The notes beneath the pieces were generated by a model. That model was not told where the DNA came from. It made no database searches and saw nothing but the letters and a program-made list of their open reading frames with translations. Positions 1-7,466 of a DNA stretch of 52,940 nucleotides are shown here, piece by piece; positions within the stretch are counted from its first letter, which is position 1; the number at the start of each line of letters is the position of its first letter. This stretch comes from Rhodopirellula sp. (GTDB lineage: Bacteria > Planctomycetota > Planctomycetia > Pirellulales > Pirellulaceae), in contig NZVD01000060.1 of the NCBI GenBank assembly GCA_002701385.1, positions 137,534 through 190,473 on the forward strand, written 5' to 3'. A program made the position numbers and the translations under genes.

Positions 1-1561
1 AAACTCGGTGGGTCCCATGAGGGTCAGATAAATCCCCAGCTACGAAAATCACGTCTGGTTGTACTTTTTCCAGCAAGGAAACGATGATGGAGACATCCGC
101 TTCGCCTACAGGATTCTTTTTCACAGTACCTGTTCTGTAGAAAGGTAAATCCAGAAAATGCAAATGCTCCTCGGAGCAACCAGCAACGATCGCTCCGGCT
201 TTTGCTTCACTCCAGCGAATCAAACCTTTAATCTTGAGGACGGCATCACTATCAGGATCACCGGCCTGCTTATTGGCAAGATCATCTGAAACACGACGTT
301 CGACCTCTATCGATTTCTCGTTTTCAATCCCGAACAAATGATTGTATTCCGTCACCAGGTCGGCGATACGCTGAGCGTCGTCATCAAAGACCGCAATGTT
401 ACCACTGGTCATATAGGCGATATGGGTTTGATGCCCTTCTTCATTGAGCCGGATCAGAGTACCGCCCATGCTGATCACATCATCGTCGGGATGCGGGCTG
501 AAACAAATCACGGTTTGGGCTTCGGAGTCTAATACGCGATTGCAAATCGTATCCTGCACCAGATTGAAGACACGACGAGCCAGTAAATGCGATGGCCCGT
601 GATGACGCAATAGCTGATGCAGGTTGTGATTTCTGAAATCATCATCATCCAGTTTCAGTAATGACTTATTGGTCTGTTCACAGAGCCAAACCAAGGCCCG
701 AATGATCATGGTCTCGTTCCAGTCAACACTTCCAAGCGTCCAAGGAGTGGCGATAGCCTCAAGTCCGCTGGCAGAGGCGGAATCTAAATATACATTCGTA
801 TTTCCATGGTCCTGAAACAAACTGACGGGGACTTTGTTCGTGACCGGACCTTCGGCTAAAGCGCACACGACACGAGCCTTATGCTCTCCCAACGCCATCA
901 CAGCCACTTCACGGGATTCCATGATCGTACCCAGCCCCATTGTGATCGCCTGTGTGGGCACATTGTCTTCACCAAAAAACTCACTGGCTAGGGAAATCCG
1001 AGTCACTGGATCGAGGACGCACATATACGTACGGCTGTTCGATTCTGAAAACGGCTCGTTTCCAGCGATGTGTCCATTCGAGCCAAACCCCAGCAAGGCA
1101 AAATCGATCCCACCAACTTCCTGAATCTTCCGATCGAACTGGGCACAATAGGCCGCCATCTGGCTCAATTCAATTTGGCTATCCGGCACGTGAATTTGGT
1201 CCATCGGGATATTAATCAAATCGAATAAATTGGCATGCAGTGATGCATAAATGCTCTGAGGCCGTTCTTTTCCGATACCATAGAACTCAACGGACACAAA
1301 GACCACCACATTGGAGAAATCTAAACCTTCCTCTTGATGCAGTCGCACCAACTCTCGATAAACTCCCTGAGGTGTCGAGCCTGGCGACAAAAGTAATACA
1401 GCCTTCCGCTGTTGCTCGCTGGCACGCCGAATCACTGCAGCAATCCTGATAGCCACCGCTCGATTGGTCTCATTCGGAGTTACGTACATCGTGACAGGCA
1501 ATTTAGTATGAGGGACTAAAAAACCACTGTCGTTGGTGTCAGTCATCGTCGAAGGAATCAT
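1..1561 (-). CDS. NagB-like domain fused to PIG-L deacetylase (partial, 3' end outside window)
   Basis: An open frame of about 520 codons runs leftward from an ATG at 1561 to the window edge. An AGAAGAAG purine tract lies about 8 bases upstream of this ATG, while a second in-frame ATG at 1546 has none. The N-terminal ~250 residues resemble glucosamine-6-phosphate deaminase (LLSPGSTPQGVY, then GFGSNGHIAGNEP around residue 160). From about residue 350 a LmbE/PIG-L N-deacetylase domain begins with SPHPDDD, and DPHGTH lies near the edge. NagB-PIG-L fusions are a known architecture. In the NagB half, the usual FNLDEY is replaced by FVSVEF near residue 90, and the Asp of DGH is Asn162, so two catalytic aspartates appear lost while His and Glu remain. 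Deaminase activity is therefore doubtful and the PIG-L half may be the working part. It is divergent from an intact nagB 218 bases away. Confidence 0.85.
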   Translation of the reverse strand, partial: MIPSTMTDTNDSGFLVPHTKLPVTMYVTPNETNRAVAIRIAAVIRRASEQQRKAVLLLSPGSTPQGVYRELVRLHQEEGLDFSNVVVFVSVEFYGIGKERPQSIYASLHANLFDLINIPMDQIHVPDSQIELSQMAAYCAQFDRKIQEVGGIDFALLGFGSNGHIAGNEPFSESNSRTYMCVLDPVTRISLASEFFGEDNVPTQAITMGLGTIMESREVAVMALGEHKARVVCALAEGPVTNKVPVSLFQDHGNTNVYLDSASASGLEAIATPWTLGSVDWNETMIIRALVWLCEQTNKSLLKLDDDDFRNHNLHQLLRHHGPSHLLARRVFNLVQDTICNRVLDSEAQTVICFSPHPDDDVISMGGTLIRLNEEGHQTHIAYMTSGNIAVFDDDAQRIADLVTEYNHLFGIENEKSIEVERRVSDDLANKQAGDPDSDAVLKIKGLIRWSEAKAGAIVAGCSEEHLHFLDLPFYRTGTVKKNPVGEADVSIIVSLLEKVQPDVIFVAGDLSDPHGTHRV

Positions 1562-1779
1562 GATGGAGCTTCTTCTCTGAAAAGCGCTTCGGGCGGTCAA
1601 AAGGGATAAAGGAGTGACGAAGCAAGCCATGCTACCGTCTTACTAAACTAATTCTAGGTTATGCACTCGTGAACGCTATGGTAGGGTGTAACGAACTTGT
1701 TTGATTCTTTGTCAGGACATGGTTCCGATTAATCCTGTTGTAAAGTCTGTACTAAATATTCCAGCACAAAAGGTCCTTC

Positions 1780-2514
1780 ATGAACGTCGTTATCTGTGAT
1801 GATTACCAACATATGAGCCAACTTGCAGCTGGAGAATTCATTGAATGCCTGCAAGCAAAACCCAGTGCCGTCTTAGGATTGGCCACAGGCAGTACGCCGA
1901 TTGGTGTCTATACCCATCTCATCGACCAATTCAAATCAGGTTCCATCAGCTTTGCAGAAGCAACATCGTTCAACCTGGATGAGTACATCGGCTTGTATCG
2001 GGATCATCCACAAAGCTATTACTACTTCATGCACCAGCAATTGTTCAACCATGTGGATTTACCGGGGCAACGTATTTTCGTCCCTTCCGGTGTCGAAAAT
2101 GATTATGGACAGTATTGTCAGTGGTACGAAGACCGCATTGCTGAAGCGGGGGGCATCGATTTACAAATCCTGGGAATTGGATCCGATGGTCATATTGCAT
2201 TTAATGAACCCGGCACCGTATTGGGCAGCCGTACGCATGTCACGGAACTTGACCAGCAGACAATCGATGATAATGCTCGGTTCTTTGCTTCCAAAGCTGA
2301 CGTTCCACGCCGAGCCATTACCATGGGCGTGGCAACGATTTTGGAAGCCCGTAAAATCATGCTGCTGGCAACCGGTGAGAATAAAGCAGTCGCCATTCGC
2401 GATGCATTGGAAGGACCGGTTGGCAGTGAATGTACCGCCAGTGCACTCCAACAGCACCCCGATGTAACCTTTTATCTTGATGCGGCGGCTGCTTCACTGC
2501 TTACCAAAGAATAA
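1780..2514 (+). CDS. nagB: Glucosamine-6-phosphate deaminase
   Basis: This 244-residue protein matches the usual length of the short NagB family. It has GLATGSTP for phosphate binding near residue 34, FNLDEY (catalytic Asp) near 65, HPQSYYYFM, and LGIGSDGHIAFNEPG near 130 carrying the Asp-His-Glu set. The enzyme converts glucosamine 6-phosphate to fructose 6-phosphate and ammonia in the cytoplasm, feeding amino sugars into glycolysis. The ATG at 1780 has AAAGG about 6 bases upstream. It is divergent from a NagB-PIG-L fusion whose deaminase half has lost key aspartates, so this is the probable active copy. Family and motifs are clear. A direct role in chitin or peptidoglycan amino-sugar use is inferred. 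Confidence 0.93.
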   Translation: MNVVICDDYQHMSQLAAGEFIECLQAKPSAVLGLATGSTPIGVYTHLIDQFKSGSISFAEATSFNLDEYIGLYRDHPQSYYYFMHQQLFNHVDLPGQRIFVPSGVENDYGQYCQWYEDRIAEAGGIDLQILGIGSDGHIAFNEPGTVLGSRTHVTELDQQTIDDNARFFASKADVPRRAITMGVATILEARKIMLLATGENKAVAIRDALEGPVGSECTASALQQHPDVTFYLDAAAASLLTKE

Positions 2515-2605
2515 AGTTGAAAGCTTGCTTGAGTAATCATTCATCGGTAAATAGAATGACATCTCTCTTAGCTAACACACAAGCATAACCCGAGGACGGT
2601 ATGTT

Positions 2606-4495
2606 ATGAGCGATTGGATCGGCCATGAGTGCGGTATTGCAGCGATACGGCTCTTAAAGCCTCTGGACTATTACATCCAGAAATACGGTACTCCCATGTA
2701 CGGTATTAATAAGCTTACGCTGCTTATGGAAAAGCAACACAACCGAGGACAGGACGGAGCTGGAGCTGCTGTCATCAAACTCGACATGCCGCCCGGCGAT
2801 CCCTACATCTTTCGCACTCGAAGTGCTGGCAAGAATCCGATTATGGAGGTATCCAATCGGCTGGCCAGATCCTTTGTCGAATCCCGGGACGCAAATCCCG
2901 AAGCGTATCTAGACGGCCAGTGGGTGAAAGAAAATATCCTGTTCGCAGGTGAGTTATTGTTGGGACACCTTCGCTACGGAACGTTTGGTGGATCCGGAGA
3001 AACATTTTGTCATCCCTTCCTTCGCCAAAATAACTGGATGACTCGAAATCTAGTCATGGCTGGAAACTTTAACCTGACCAATAATGCTGAGCTATTCGAA
3101 ATGTTGGTCGACTTGGGGCAGCACCCGCGGAATCGAACTGATACGGTGATTGTCCTTGAGAAGATCGGGCACTTTCTAGATGAAGCCAATGATGCCATCT
3201 TTCGAAAGTACAACAAACAAAAAGTAGACCGCAAAGAGATCACCAATCACATCGTCAAGGATCTCGACATCAGCATGATCCTGCGGAAAGCTACAAAAGC
3301 TTTTGACGGAGGGTATGTGATGGCCGGCATGCTTGGCCATGGTGATATGTTTGTGCTTCGCGATCCAGCTGGGATCCGACCGGCTTTTTATTACAAAGAT
3401 GACGAAATCGTAGCGATTGCTTCAGAACGTCCACAATTACAAACCGCGCTCAATGTACCAATGGATGCTGTTCAGGAAGTCGACCCTGGACATGCTCTGA
3501 TTGTGCGACACGACGGCAAGATTTCAAGTGAGTGTGTGAATGAACCCTTACCTCGTAAATCGTGCTCGTTCGAACGTATCTATTTTTCCCGAGGCACTGA
3601 CAGTGATATTTATCGCGAGCGAAAGGAATTAGGTAGTTCACTCGCCAAGCGAGTTCTGGAACGCGTTGATTACGACCTTGAACATACCGTGTTCTCCTAT
3701 ATCCCCAACACCGCTGAGACCGCTTACTTCGGAATGGTCGAAGGGATCCGAAAATTTGTCACCGATAAGGTCGCTGAGTCTTTAAAGGCAGGGGCACCAC
3801 AGGAAGAAATCGATCGCCTCCTCACTTTACAACCTCGTGTCGAAAAGCTGATGACGAAAGATGCAAAGCTTCGTACTTTTATCACAGCCGACGCTGACCG
3901 CGAAGATCTAGTTGCCAAAGTCTATGACACGACTTACGGAATTATTGGACCACAGGATACGTTAGTCGTCCTGGATGACTCTATTGTTCGAGGCACAACA
4001 CTACGCACTAGTATTTTGAGAATCCTTGATCGCCTGGGGATGAAGAAAGTGATTATCGTCTCTTCATCACCTCAGATCCGATTTCCTGACTGCTATGGAA
4101 TCGACATGTCGAAAATGGCCGATTTTGTCGCCTTCGAAGCTGCCGTCGAGTTAATTCATGAGCGTGGGCTTACTGATCTGCTCGATGAAATCTATCAAGC
4201 CTGTCTGGCGGAAGAGAAGCGACCCGCATCGAAATCAGTGAATCATGTAACTCGTCTGTTCGAGCCCTTTTCGCCCGAGGAAATCTCACAGCGCATTGGC
4301 CAAATCCTCACGCCGAAAGATATGAATGCCGAAGTGGAGATTATCTACCAAACCATCGAAGGACTGCATAAAGCTTGCCCGAATCATACGGGAGATTGGT
4401 ATTTCACCGGTGACTATCCAACGCCTGGCGGGAACCGAGTTGCCAATCGATCCTTCATCAATTTCATGGAAAAGAATGACGCCAGAGCGTATTAA
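2606..4495 (+). CDS. Amidophosphoribosyltransferase-like (PurF paralogue, long form)
   Basis: The protein has 629 residues, longer than the ~470-510 of classical PurF. An N-terminal Ntn glutamine amidotransferase domain starts at Cys9 (GHECGIAAI), which would become N-terminal after removal of a short propeptide, followed by NRGQDGAG and LGHLRYGTFG. A phosphoribosyltransferase domain carries the PRPP loop VVLDDSIVRGTT near residue 455. Insertions near residues 75-110 and 360-440 account for the extra length. The family reaction is glutamine plus PRPP giving phosphoribosylamine, the first purine step. Long forms occur in Bacteroidetes and planctomycetes, often beside a normal PurF, so a paralogous role cannot be excluded. 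An upstream GAGGA lies 9 bases before the ATG. Confidence 0.82.
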   Translation: MSDWIGHECGIAAIRLLKPLDYYIQKYGTPMYGINKLTLLMEKQHNRGQDGAGAAVIKLDMPPGDPYIFRTRSAGKNPIMEVSNRLARSFVESRDANPEAYLDGQWVKENILFAGELLLGHLRYGTFGGSGETFCHPFLRQNNWMTRNLVMAGNFNLTNNAELFEMLVDLGQHPRNRTDTVIVLEKIGHFLDEANDAIFRKYNKQKVDRKEITNHIVKDLDISMILRKATKAFDGGYVMAGMLGHGDMFVLRDPAGIRPAFYYKDDEIVAIASERPQLQTALNVPMDAVQEVDPGHALIVRHDGKISSECVNEPLPRKSCSFERIYFSRGTDSDIYRERKELGSSLAKRVLERVDYDLEHTVFSYIPNTAETAYFGMVEGIRKFVTDKVAESLKAGAPQEEIDRLLTLQPRVEKLMTKDAKLRTFITADADREDLVAKVYDTTYGIIGPQDTLVVLDDSIVRGTTLRTSILRILDRLGMKKVIIVSSSPQIRFPDCYGIDMSKMADFVAFEAAVELIHERGLTDLLDEIYQACLAEEKRPASKSVNHVTRLFEPFSPEEISQRIGQILTPKDMNAEVEIIYQTIEGLHKACPNHTGDWYFTGDYPTPGGNRVANRSFINFMEKNDARAY

Positions 4496-4527
4496 AGCTA
4501 CGCACCAGGCAAGCCCTGAGGACTGAT

Positions 4528-5175
4528 TTACTTTCGTCGCAGCACATACAAACTGCGATAAACCGGGCGGTCATATCGACGGGTTCGTCGCTCATAATGC
4601 GTGCGGTAATCCATATCATGCTCAGCGGGGCGAGCTTCCACATCCAATGGCCCCTCTAACATTGGGAATTGCCGTAACAGCTCCAACGTGGAGTGGTAGT
4701 ATTCTTCAACATCAGTCCAGAAATGGAATCGCCCGTCGTCTTTTAGTACTCGAATCACATCCTGCATGAACGGCTCGTTTAAGACACGGCGTTTGCGATG
4801 TTTGGACTTCCACCACGGATCCGGAAAGTAAACGTGGACGTCATCAACACTGCTATCTCGCAGAAACTGCCTGAAGAATAGCAGGCCGTCGCCCTGAAGC
4901 ATGAACGCGTTATTCCGACCTGCCTCGGATACCTTAGCTGCACAGTATTGGGCGTACTTCTTACGAATCTCGATGCCCAGAAAGTTTCGATCCGGGCAAA
5001 CACCAGAGGCAGTGGTGATAAACAATCCCTTCCCGCTACCAAGCTCGACTTCCAAAGGTACATCTGGCGTAAAGAGGGAACTAACTTCCCAGTCATCCGG
5101 CAAACGACCGATCTCGTAGTAGTAGTCCGAGTAATCCAGCGTAGGATTCAGTTTGGGTAAAGCGCGACGACCCAT
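4528..5175 (-). CDS. trmB: tRNA (guanine-N7-)-methyltransferase
   Basis: This 215-residue SAM-dependent methyltransferase carries the TrmB hallmarks: VELGSGKG for SAM near residue 41, FLGIEIRKKYA, YFPDPWWKSKHRKRR near residue 116, and the C-terminal THYERR-type element. It makes m7G46 in the tRNA variable loop. Length and motif order are normal. The gene lies 20 bases downstream of the FabZ-like gene on the same strand and faces the PurF-like gene, whose stop is about 32 bases away. Assignment is confident; no unusual features were seen. Confidence 0.93.
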   Translation of the reverse strand: MGRRALPKLNPTLDYSDYYYEIGRLPDDWEVSSLFTPDVPLEVELGSGKGLFITTASGVCPDRNFLGIEIRKKYAQYCAAKVSEAGRNNAFMLQGDGLLFFRQFLRDSSVDDVHVYFPDPWWKSKHRKRRVLNEPFMQDVIRVLKDDGRFHFWTDVEEYYHSTLELLRQFPMLEGPLDVEARPAEHDMDYRTHYERRTRRYDRPVYRSLYVLRRK

Positions 5176-5195
5176 GAGAGTTTGATGAGTTGGGG

Positions 5196-5714
5196 TTACT
5201 TAGATTGTAGAGCTGCCCGTAGCTGATCGATTGGAATCGGAATTCCGCGAAGGATCCCTTCCACAGCTAGGTTCCCATTGACGACACCTTGGAACTGACA
5301 AACCACCATCCGGTTTCGTCGAGCTTTAATCAACTTGCAAATGATGATCAGACGATCTCCCGGGGTGACCGGGTCACGAAATCGGACTTCATCTAGTCCA
5401 CCAAAGCCCAGCATGTCGGCACCCAACATATCGTTCTTCTGACAGAAAAAGCTACAGGCCTGAGCACATGCTTCCAGCATGACCACTCCCGGCATCAAGG
5501 GCATATTTGGCATATGACCACGAGTCCAGAAATCCTCGTCGGTGATATCCTTGTAGGCCACCGCGACGCCCTCATCCATGTTTTCATACAACACTCCCGT
5601 CAACTGCTCCATTTCGAAACGCTGCGGGTTGTACTTGCGGATTTCATCGAGATCCGCAATCGGGCTGGTTAAATCGATCGAATCCAGATCGACGAGTAAT
5701 TCTTTCTCAGGCAA
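5196..5714 (-). CDS. FabZ-type 3-hydroxyacyl-ACP dehydratase
   Basis: The 172-residue protein has a hot-dog fold signature: RGHMPNMPLMPGVVMLEACA near residue 67, with the catalytic His and Glu of FabZ, then FGGLDEVRFRDPVTPGD. The start is a TTG at 5714 with AAGGA 9 bases upstream; no in-frame ATG occurs near it. FabZ proteins remove water from 3-hydroxyacyl-ACP in fatty-acid elongation. This one has an N-terminal extension of about 50 residues before the hot-dog core, seen in planctomycete paralogues, so it may serve a special acyl pathway instead of bulk fatty-acid synthesis. It is co-directional with trmB and, further upstream, a tiny basic-protein gene. Confidence 0.82.
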   Translation of the reverse strand: MPEKELLVDLDSIDLTSPIADLDEIRKYNPQRFEMEQLTGVLYENMDEGVAVAYKDITDEDFWTRGHMPNMPLMPGVVMLEACAQACSFFCQKNDMLGADMLGFGGLDEVRFRDPVTPGDRLIIICKLIKARRNRMVVCQFQGVVNGNLAVEGILRGIPIPIDQLRAALQSK

Positions 5715-5757
5715 GATGCGTCATCCTTAAAACTATTTCGTCATTGAATGTCGATGA

Positions 5758-5856
5758 TTAAGTCTTGATATGCTTACGCTTTGCCTTGCGGGCCTTGGAG
5801 CTTGCTGGTCGACGACCGTGATTCGCTTTTTTGATTTTGTGATTTGGTTTTGCCAT
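5758..5856 (-). CDS. Very small highly basic protein (32 residues)
   Basis: The frame runs ATG (5854-5856) to TAA (5758-5760) and encodes MAKPNHKIKKANHGRR followed by a Lys/Arg/Ala-rich tail ending KHIKT. About 40% of residues are Lys or Arg and there are no acidic residues, as in ribosomal or nucleic-acid-binding mini-proteins. GGAAAAG sits about 5 bases before the ATG, a good ribosome binding site. The third-codon pattern and strong composition argue against chance. It lies 43 bases upstream of the FabZ-like gene on the same strand. I believe similar short basic proteins occur in planctomycetes, but I cannot name the family; a ribosome-associated role is inference from composition only. Confidence 0.7.
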   Translation of the reverse strand: MAKPNHKIKKANHGRRPASSKARKAKRKHIKT

Positions 5857-5897
5857 TATCTTTTCCGCGGGATAAGTTTTTGCCAAGTAACAATTAA

Positions 5898-5917
5898 GAT
5901 GACCATATATAGTCATC
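5898..5917. promoter_or_regulatory. Near-perfect 20-bp palindrome (possible operator)
   Basis: GATGAC and GTCATC arms flank the AT-rich centre CATATATA, with only one imperfect pair. The site lies between the divergent small basic protein gene and the radical SAM gene, about 40 bases upstream of the former's start. This is typical geometry for a dimeric repressor site. No regulator gene is adjacent, so the factor is unknown. Confidence 0.4.
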
Positions 5918-6013
5918 GTTCAAAAGTTGTCATGAATTCTTTAACCTATCACGCACCCTGCTAGTTGCAAAGGCCGAAATAGTCGATGTTCAGCTTCATT
6001 CGACCTGCGCTGG

Positions 6014-6032
6014 TGCCAACTAAGAGTTGGCA
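6014..6032. promoter_or_regulatory. Short perfect inverted repeat upstream of the isoprenoid cluster
   Basis: TGCCAACT and AGTTGGCA form a perfect 8-bp stem around AAG. It ends 65 bases before the radical SAM start and has no following T-run, so an operator or a 5'-UTR hairpin is more likely than a terminator. Confidence 0.35.
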
Positions 6033-6096
6033 GGCTATACTGAATTTTGTAACCCTGTTATGTATTCCTTTGTTCGTTAGAGACTGATCTTCGCTG

Positions 6097-7350
6097 ATGT
6101 ATTTTCGAATGGCTAAACGCTTGTTATTTAACACCAACAAGCGACTCTTGTGGAATCTGGCTTACAAAGCCGGCTTCAAAGGTATTCGCGCCGTTCAAAA
6201 GCATAAAAAACGCTTGAAACGCGGTGACTTCTTCCCGCCGTTTTTGTACATCTCTATCATCAACAGCTGTAATCTGCGTTGTCAGGGATGCTGGGTCGAT
6301 GTTGCCGCCAAACAGGAAAAAATCGATGTCGACAAAATGAATGACATTATTGGACAGGCCAAAGAAATGGGTAACTCCTTTTTCGGGCTGCTCGGAGGAG
6401 AGCCGTTCCTGCACAAAGAGATTTTGCAGATTCTCGAAGACAACCGTGATGTCTACTTCCAAATCTTTACTAACGGACATTTCATTACGCCGGAAGTGGC
6501 CAAAGAGCTCAATCGATTGGGTAATGCCACACCGCTAATTAGCGTGGAAGGCACTGAAATTGTCTCCAATGAAAGACGAGGGAAACTGCAGGTACTCAAT
6601 GACACCATGGAAGGGCTTCATAACTGTCTCGACGCGGGACTGCTCACCGGAGTCTGTACAAGTGTCTGCCAGACTAATTATGAAGACCTAGTCAATGACG
6701 CCTGGATTGATCGGCTCATTGAGTTGGGAGTCATGTATGGCTGGTTCCATATCTATCGCCCCGTCGGTCCGGATGCCTGCCCCGAATTGGCGCTGACTCC
6801 TGAACAACAATACAACGTACGTAAATTTGTCGTCGAAACTCGATCTCGAAAGCCGATCGTCATGATCGATGCCTATCACGATGGTGATGGGAACGCGCTT
6901 TGTCCCGCAGCCACGGGCTTCACCCATCACATCAGCCCCTGGGGAGACATCGAGCCATGCCCTATTATTCAGTTTTCGAAAGAATCTATTTACGACGACC
7001 GTCCTCTCAAGGAAGTCTTCAACGAATCTGAGTTCCTGACAGACTTCAGGAAAGTCGCCGCTGAAAGTACTCGTGGCTGTATCATTTTGGAGCGGCCAGA
7101 CTTGCTCAAGGACCTTGCTGAACGGCATGGTGCCAAGGACACCACGATTCGCGGAGAAGCAGTACAAGAATTGGACGATATGGAAATCCGTCCTTCACAA
7201 TACAATCCAGGAAAGGAAGTACCTGAAAAGAATCTGGTATATCGCTTAGCCAAAAAATTCTGGTTTAACGATTACGGAGCCTATTCAAAACATTTTCAGG
7301 CCGATAATTGGATCGATACCAGAACGGAAAATCCTCAAAAGCCCGGGTAG
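6097..7350 (+). CDS. Radical SAM protein with C-terminal cysteine region
   Basis: The protein has 417 residues. INSCNLRCQGCW near residue 56 is the CX3CX2C site for the radical-SAM [4Fe-4S] cluster, followed by LLGGEPF (the GGE motif). Further cysteines near residues 269 and 289 (ALCPAATG and IEPCPII) suggest a SPASM-like auxiliary cluster. The N-terminal ~45 residues are basic and partly hydrophobic, as in membrane-associated family members. Two ATGs (6097 and 6109) are possible starts and neither has a clear Shine-Dalgarno. It is the first gene of a same-strand run including a triterpene-type cyclase and a polyprenyl synthase. By position it could modify an isoprenoid lipid, as the hopanoid enzyme HpnH does, but it does not look like HpnH itself. 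The substrate is unknown. Confidence 0.8.
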   Translation: MYFRMAKRLLFNTNKRLLWNLAYKAGFKGIRAVQKHKKRLKRGDFFPPFLYISIINSCNLRCQGCWVDVAAKQEKIDVDKMNDIIGQAKEMGNSFFGLLGGEPFLHKEILQILEDNRDVYFQIFTNGHFITPEVAKELNRLGNATPLISVEGTEIVSNERRGKLQVLNDTMEGLHNCLDAGLLTGVCTSVCQTNYEDLVNDAWIDRLIELGVMYGWFHIYRPVGPDACPELALTPEQQYNVRKFVVETRSRKPIVMIDAYHDGDGNALCPAATGFTHHISPWGDIEPCPIIQFSKESIYDDRPLKEVFNESEFLTDFRKVAAESTRGCIILERPDLLKDLAERHGAKDTTIRGEAVQELDDMEIRPSQYNPGKEVPEKNLVYRLAKKFWFNDYGAYSKHFQADNWIDTRTENPQKPG

Positions 7351-7355
7351 CCTTC

Positions 7356-7466
7356 ATGACTATTAATGTTACTTGCCAATGTGATGCCTCGTTTGCTGTG
7401 CCGGAATTTCGACCGTTTGCTTCCAGTCCTCAATTTGATGAGTACTTTGAGTACGTCTCTCAATAA
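7356..7466 (+). CDS. Possible 36-residue mini-protein coupled to the cyclase gene
   Basis: An ATG at 7356 opens a frame beginning MTINVTCQCDASFAVPEF, and its TAA (7464-7466) directly abuts the cyclase ATG. The start resembles the first half of the small zinc-ribbon segments seen in planctomycete proteins (C-x-C then hydrophobic), without a second cysteine pair. No clear ribosome binding site precedes it. The zero-base junction suggests translational coupling and argues for translation, but the protein may be only a leader peptide. Existence is uncertain. Confidence 0.4.
   Translation: MTINVTCQCDASFAVPEFRPFASSPQFDEYFEYVSQ

Noticed and set aside
6688-7167. 159-codon minus-strand open frame inside the radical SAM gene
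   Set aside because: It lies wholly opposite a well-conserved coding region with clear motifs, and its translation shows no recognisable domain or good composition.
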